Assembly (NCBI GenBank): GCA_934481345.1
Contig: CAKSPF010000002.1
Coordinates: 359,028 to 423,027, forward strand
Direction of reading: 5' to 3'
Source of the DNA: an uncultured Clostridia bacterium
GTDB lineage: Bacteria; Bacillota; Clostridia; UMGS1810
Length of the DNA stretch: 64,000 bases
The notes under the pieces were generated by a model. That model made no database searches. It worked only from the letters and a program-made list of their open reading frames with translations, and was not told the origin of the DNA. Position numbers and translations under genes: made by a program. How positions within the stretch are numbered: the first letter of the stretch is position 1; each line of letters opens with the position of its first letter. Below are positions 62,224-64,000 of this stretch, in pieces.

Positions 62224-63702
62224 TCACTCCTTAACTGCAGTAGGGAACAGCAATGTAACCGTGGTGTATTCCCCGTATTTGCTTTTTATAGATATATGGC
62301 CGTTATAGGCATTCATGGCGGTGTAGGCGAAGTTTAAGCCTACACCGAAATGATATTTGCTGTGTTTGGTGGAATTAAACATACAGAATATCTGCTTGAG
62401 TATTGCATGTTTCATTCCTATGCCGTTATCGGTAATTTTAATTTCCGCACTGCCCGGCTCGCAGTGCATGGATACATTTATTTCACCTTTTACAGAATCT
62501 TTGATGTTTATTGCGTCAACCGAATTCTGAAAAATATTTTTGAGAATTTCCGATAAATGTTCTTCGCCGATTTTTATATATACGGTATCGTAAGGTATAT
62601 TTACGTTGACTTTGATATTTTCTGTTCTTACCGCTGCAATTTCTTTGTATACAAACTCCACGAGGTCTATAATATCGCTTTTGTCTTTGGAAAACGACAT
62701 CATTCTCATAGCGCGGCAGACAGCTTTGTAGGAGGCTTCGCTGGAAGCTTTTATGATTTTAAGATTTTCCGCTGCAATCTCAGGTGATTCGATTGCCTGC
62801 TCCGAAAGCTGCGATATTCCCCAAAATGAATTTTTGTATGCGTGAAAAAGCATAAGTGTATTTTGGTTAAGATTTTTTATAATCCTGTTATTTATTATTT
62901 TGCCCTTTGAAAAGAATTTTAAAGGCTTGGTATATACAAACACAAGGCATATCACAAGCGTTATAAACATTGCCGCAAGTATAAGCGTGAGGTGTCTTTG
63001 AGAAATAAACTCGGCATATATATCAACGGTTTCTTCGGGAAATCCCATTTCGTCCAGATTCCACGGAGCCATGTATTTTGTAGGCAGTATAAAAAAGAGC
63101 ATAACCTCAAAAATATCTATTATCACAAGATTTGCCATAGTAACATTAAGGCAGAGGTGCTTATATTCAATATGCGTCATGCGGTAGTTTGCTATTATGC
63201 AGCAAATCGGCATCAAAAGCGACGCTGCAACTATAGATTTGGATATATTTCCGAGGGACGCTTTAATGTATTGCCATAATTGATAATTACCGTTGCTGAT
63301 ATGATGTGTTTTGAGCATTATATGGTATTTAACCTCGGGAAGGTTTATAAACACAAATAATGCGACAACAGAAATCCACAGTATTTTCAAACCGTTATTA
63401 ATATGCGTTGTGGAGGTGAGCGCCATAAGGTCAGCCAGCATTATGACAGCTACGCTTGCAACCATGCCGCCTACCAGGGTATACGGCGAAAACGACTTTT
63501 CAACAAGCGAGAGAAGCAACTTGATATCTACCGAAAAAGTCATAGGATATTGAAGAATTTGTGCAAGCAGAGAAAAAACAAAAAATGTAAATACTTCTAT
63601 TCCGAGGTAAAGAAGGCATATCGCGATTACGGTTTTATGTCTGTAGTTAAATATGAGCAGGGTAATGAGTATCAATGAGCAAATCATGGTGCACAGCAGC
63701 AT
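62224..63702 (-). CDS. Membrane sensor histidine kinase
   Basis: The 492-residue protein has about eight membrane helices in residues 1-260, with an outward loop around 205-235. A dimerisation/phosphoacceptor segment LFHAYKNSF (His287) and an ATP-binding domain follow: N box NIFQNSVDAI (389-398), G1 DNGIGMK (425-431) and G2 GVGLNFAY (453-460). The phosphoacceptor resembles HisKA_3/LytS-like kinases more than HisKA. It starts at an ATG behind AAAGGGGG and a strong promoter. Its stop lies eight bases before the response-regulator start. The input signal is unknown. Confidence 0.85.
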   Translation of the reverse strand: MLLCTMICSLILITLLIFNYRHKTVIAICLLYLGIEVFTFFVFSLLAQILQYPMTFSVDIKLLLSLVEKSFSPYTLVGGMVASVAVIMLADLMALTSTTHINNGLKILWISVVALFVFINLPEVKYHIMLKTHHISNGNYQLWQYIKASLGNISKSIVAASLLMPICCIIANYRMTHIEYKHLCLNVTMANLVIIDIFEVMLFFILPTKYMAPWNLDEMGFPEETVDIYAEFISQRHLTLILAAMFITLVICLVFVYTKPLKFFSKGKIINNRIIKNLNQNTLMLFHAYKNSFWGISQLSEQAIESPEIAAENLKIIKASSEASYKAVCRAMRMMSFSKDKSDIIDLVEFVYKEIAAVRTENIKVNVNIPYDTVYIKIGEEHLSEILKNIFQNSVDAINIKDSVKGEINVSMHCEPGSAEIKITDNGIGMKHAILKQIFCMFNSTKHSKYHFGVGLNFAYTAMNAYNGHISIKSKYGEYTTVTLLFPTAVKE

Positions 63703-63739
63703 GTTCTGCAGCCCCCTTTATTATTATCACTTTATGAAA

Positions 63740-63769
63740 ATTTTATCATATATAAATCGGTTTTGTCAA
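63740..63769 (-). promoter_or_regulatory. Promoter of the two-component operon
   Basis: On the minus strand a perfect TTGACA (63764-63769) and TAAAAT (63740-63745) are 18 bases apart, 37 bases upstream of the kinase start. Confidence 0.75.
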
Positions 63770-63820
63770 GGCATGTATAAGCGCCTGAAGTTGATATTTT
63801 ATCAGCTTTCGTCTTATTTA

Positions 63821-63849
63821 TTTACAAGGATTTTTTTTTGTGCTATATT
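63821..63849 (+). promoter_or_regulatory. Promoter of the right-edge secreted protein gene
   Basis: TTTACA (63821-63826) and TATATT (63844-63849) are 17 bases apart, 32 bases before the start codon. The 51 bases separating it from the divergent kinase promoter could hold operator sites. Confidence 0.6.
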
Positions 63850-63881
63850 AACCTTATACTACACAAGGGAGTGGTTAATGA

Positions 63882-64000
63882 ATGAAAAAAGTTTTGATAT
63901 TTTTGCTTGTGGCAGCTATGCTTTCGGGTATGATTTGCACCACGGCGCTTGCCGACGAGGGCGGCACTGCGGTACTTAGGCCGAGCGCATTTGCCTGCAT
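63882..64000 (+). CDS. Secreted protein, N-terminal fragment
   Basis: The ATG at 63882 follows AAGGGAGTGG. Only 39 residues are visible before the window ends: a signal peptide (MKKVLIFLLVAAMLSG, cleavage near TTALADE) and a few mature residues (GGTAVLRPSAFAC). It is divergently oriented from the two-component operon. The mature domains are outside the window, so no function is assigned. Confidence 0.7.
   Translation, partial: MKKVLIFLLVAAMLSGMICTTALADEGGTAVLRPSAFAC

Noticed and set aside
1..64000. tRNA, rRNA or CRISPR features
   Set aside because: No cloverleaf-like stretch, conserved rRNA block or regularly spaced direct repeats were noticed in reading; a covariance search was not possible.

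Overview
The window is about 64 kb of AT-rich DNA from a Gram-positive, Firmicutes-type anaerobe, probably a polysaccharide-degrading member of the class Clostridia. Strong AGGAGG-type ribosome sites, SLH-anchored surface proteins, a lipoprotein-type sugar-binding protein and many secreted carbohydrate-active enzymes all point that way. No rRNA, tRNA or taxonomic marker was seen, so genus and species are not claimed.

Region 1 (1-7193) is a plus-strand sugar-metabolism cluster. It holds the end of a GH37 trehalase-like glycosidase, a GxDLY/GDSL esterase, a cytoplasmic GH5 enzyme, an EamA-type transporter, a small SGNH hydrolase, an FAD-dependent oxidoreductase and a phosphoglucomutase. None of the GH5, SGNH or FAD proteins has a signal peptide, so this looks like intracellular processing of imported, possibly acylated, oligosaccharides.

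Region 2 (about 7.4-16.5 kb) looks like an integrative mobile module. In order it has a non-coding stretch ending in a terminator, a 30-codon leader peptide overlapping a short HTH regulator, a roughly 315-nt strongly structured candidate RNA, a DinG/XPD-like helicase, a DUF6870-type small protein, three tandem large serine recombinases and a truncated resolvase-like protein. The ends of the element could not be fixed.

Region 3 (16.6-23.8 kb) is an array of Rhs/YD-repeat C-terminal toxin cassettes. Four nearly identical, relatively GC-rich copies of the Rhs core are each joined to a different AT-rich tip: muramidase-like, NleD/M91-like metalloprotease, possible permuted papain-like, and a broken caspase-like remnant. 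Each is followed by a candidate immunity gene. The core copies lack convincing starts, so they look like orphan modules that could be recombined onto a full-length Rhs gene elsewhere.

Region 4 (24.0-61.5 kb) is a large extracellular polysaccharide-degradation locus. A promoter and terminator delimit a cytoplasmic GH28. A six-gene operon (25.5-40.5 kb) encodes a GH42-like enzyme, two secreted clan GH-A glycosidases, a multidomain secreted protein and two SLH proteins. After a convergent secreted PPC-like gene, a nine-gene operon (41.6-61.4 kb) encodes an ABC sugar-binding lipoprotein and two permeases (no ATPase in the window), two Asp-box beta-propeller proteins, two SLH proteins, a repeat protein and a secreted SGNH esterase. 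Several proteins in the two operons are paralogous pairs, which suggests one ancestral surface system was duplicated and split.

Region 5 (61.5-64 kb) is a convergent minus-strand two-component system (membrane histidine kinase and LuxR-type response regulator) that may control the locus. It is followed by the start of another secreted protein.
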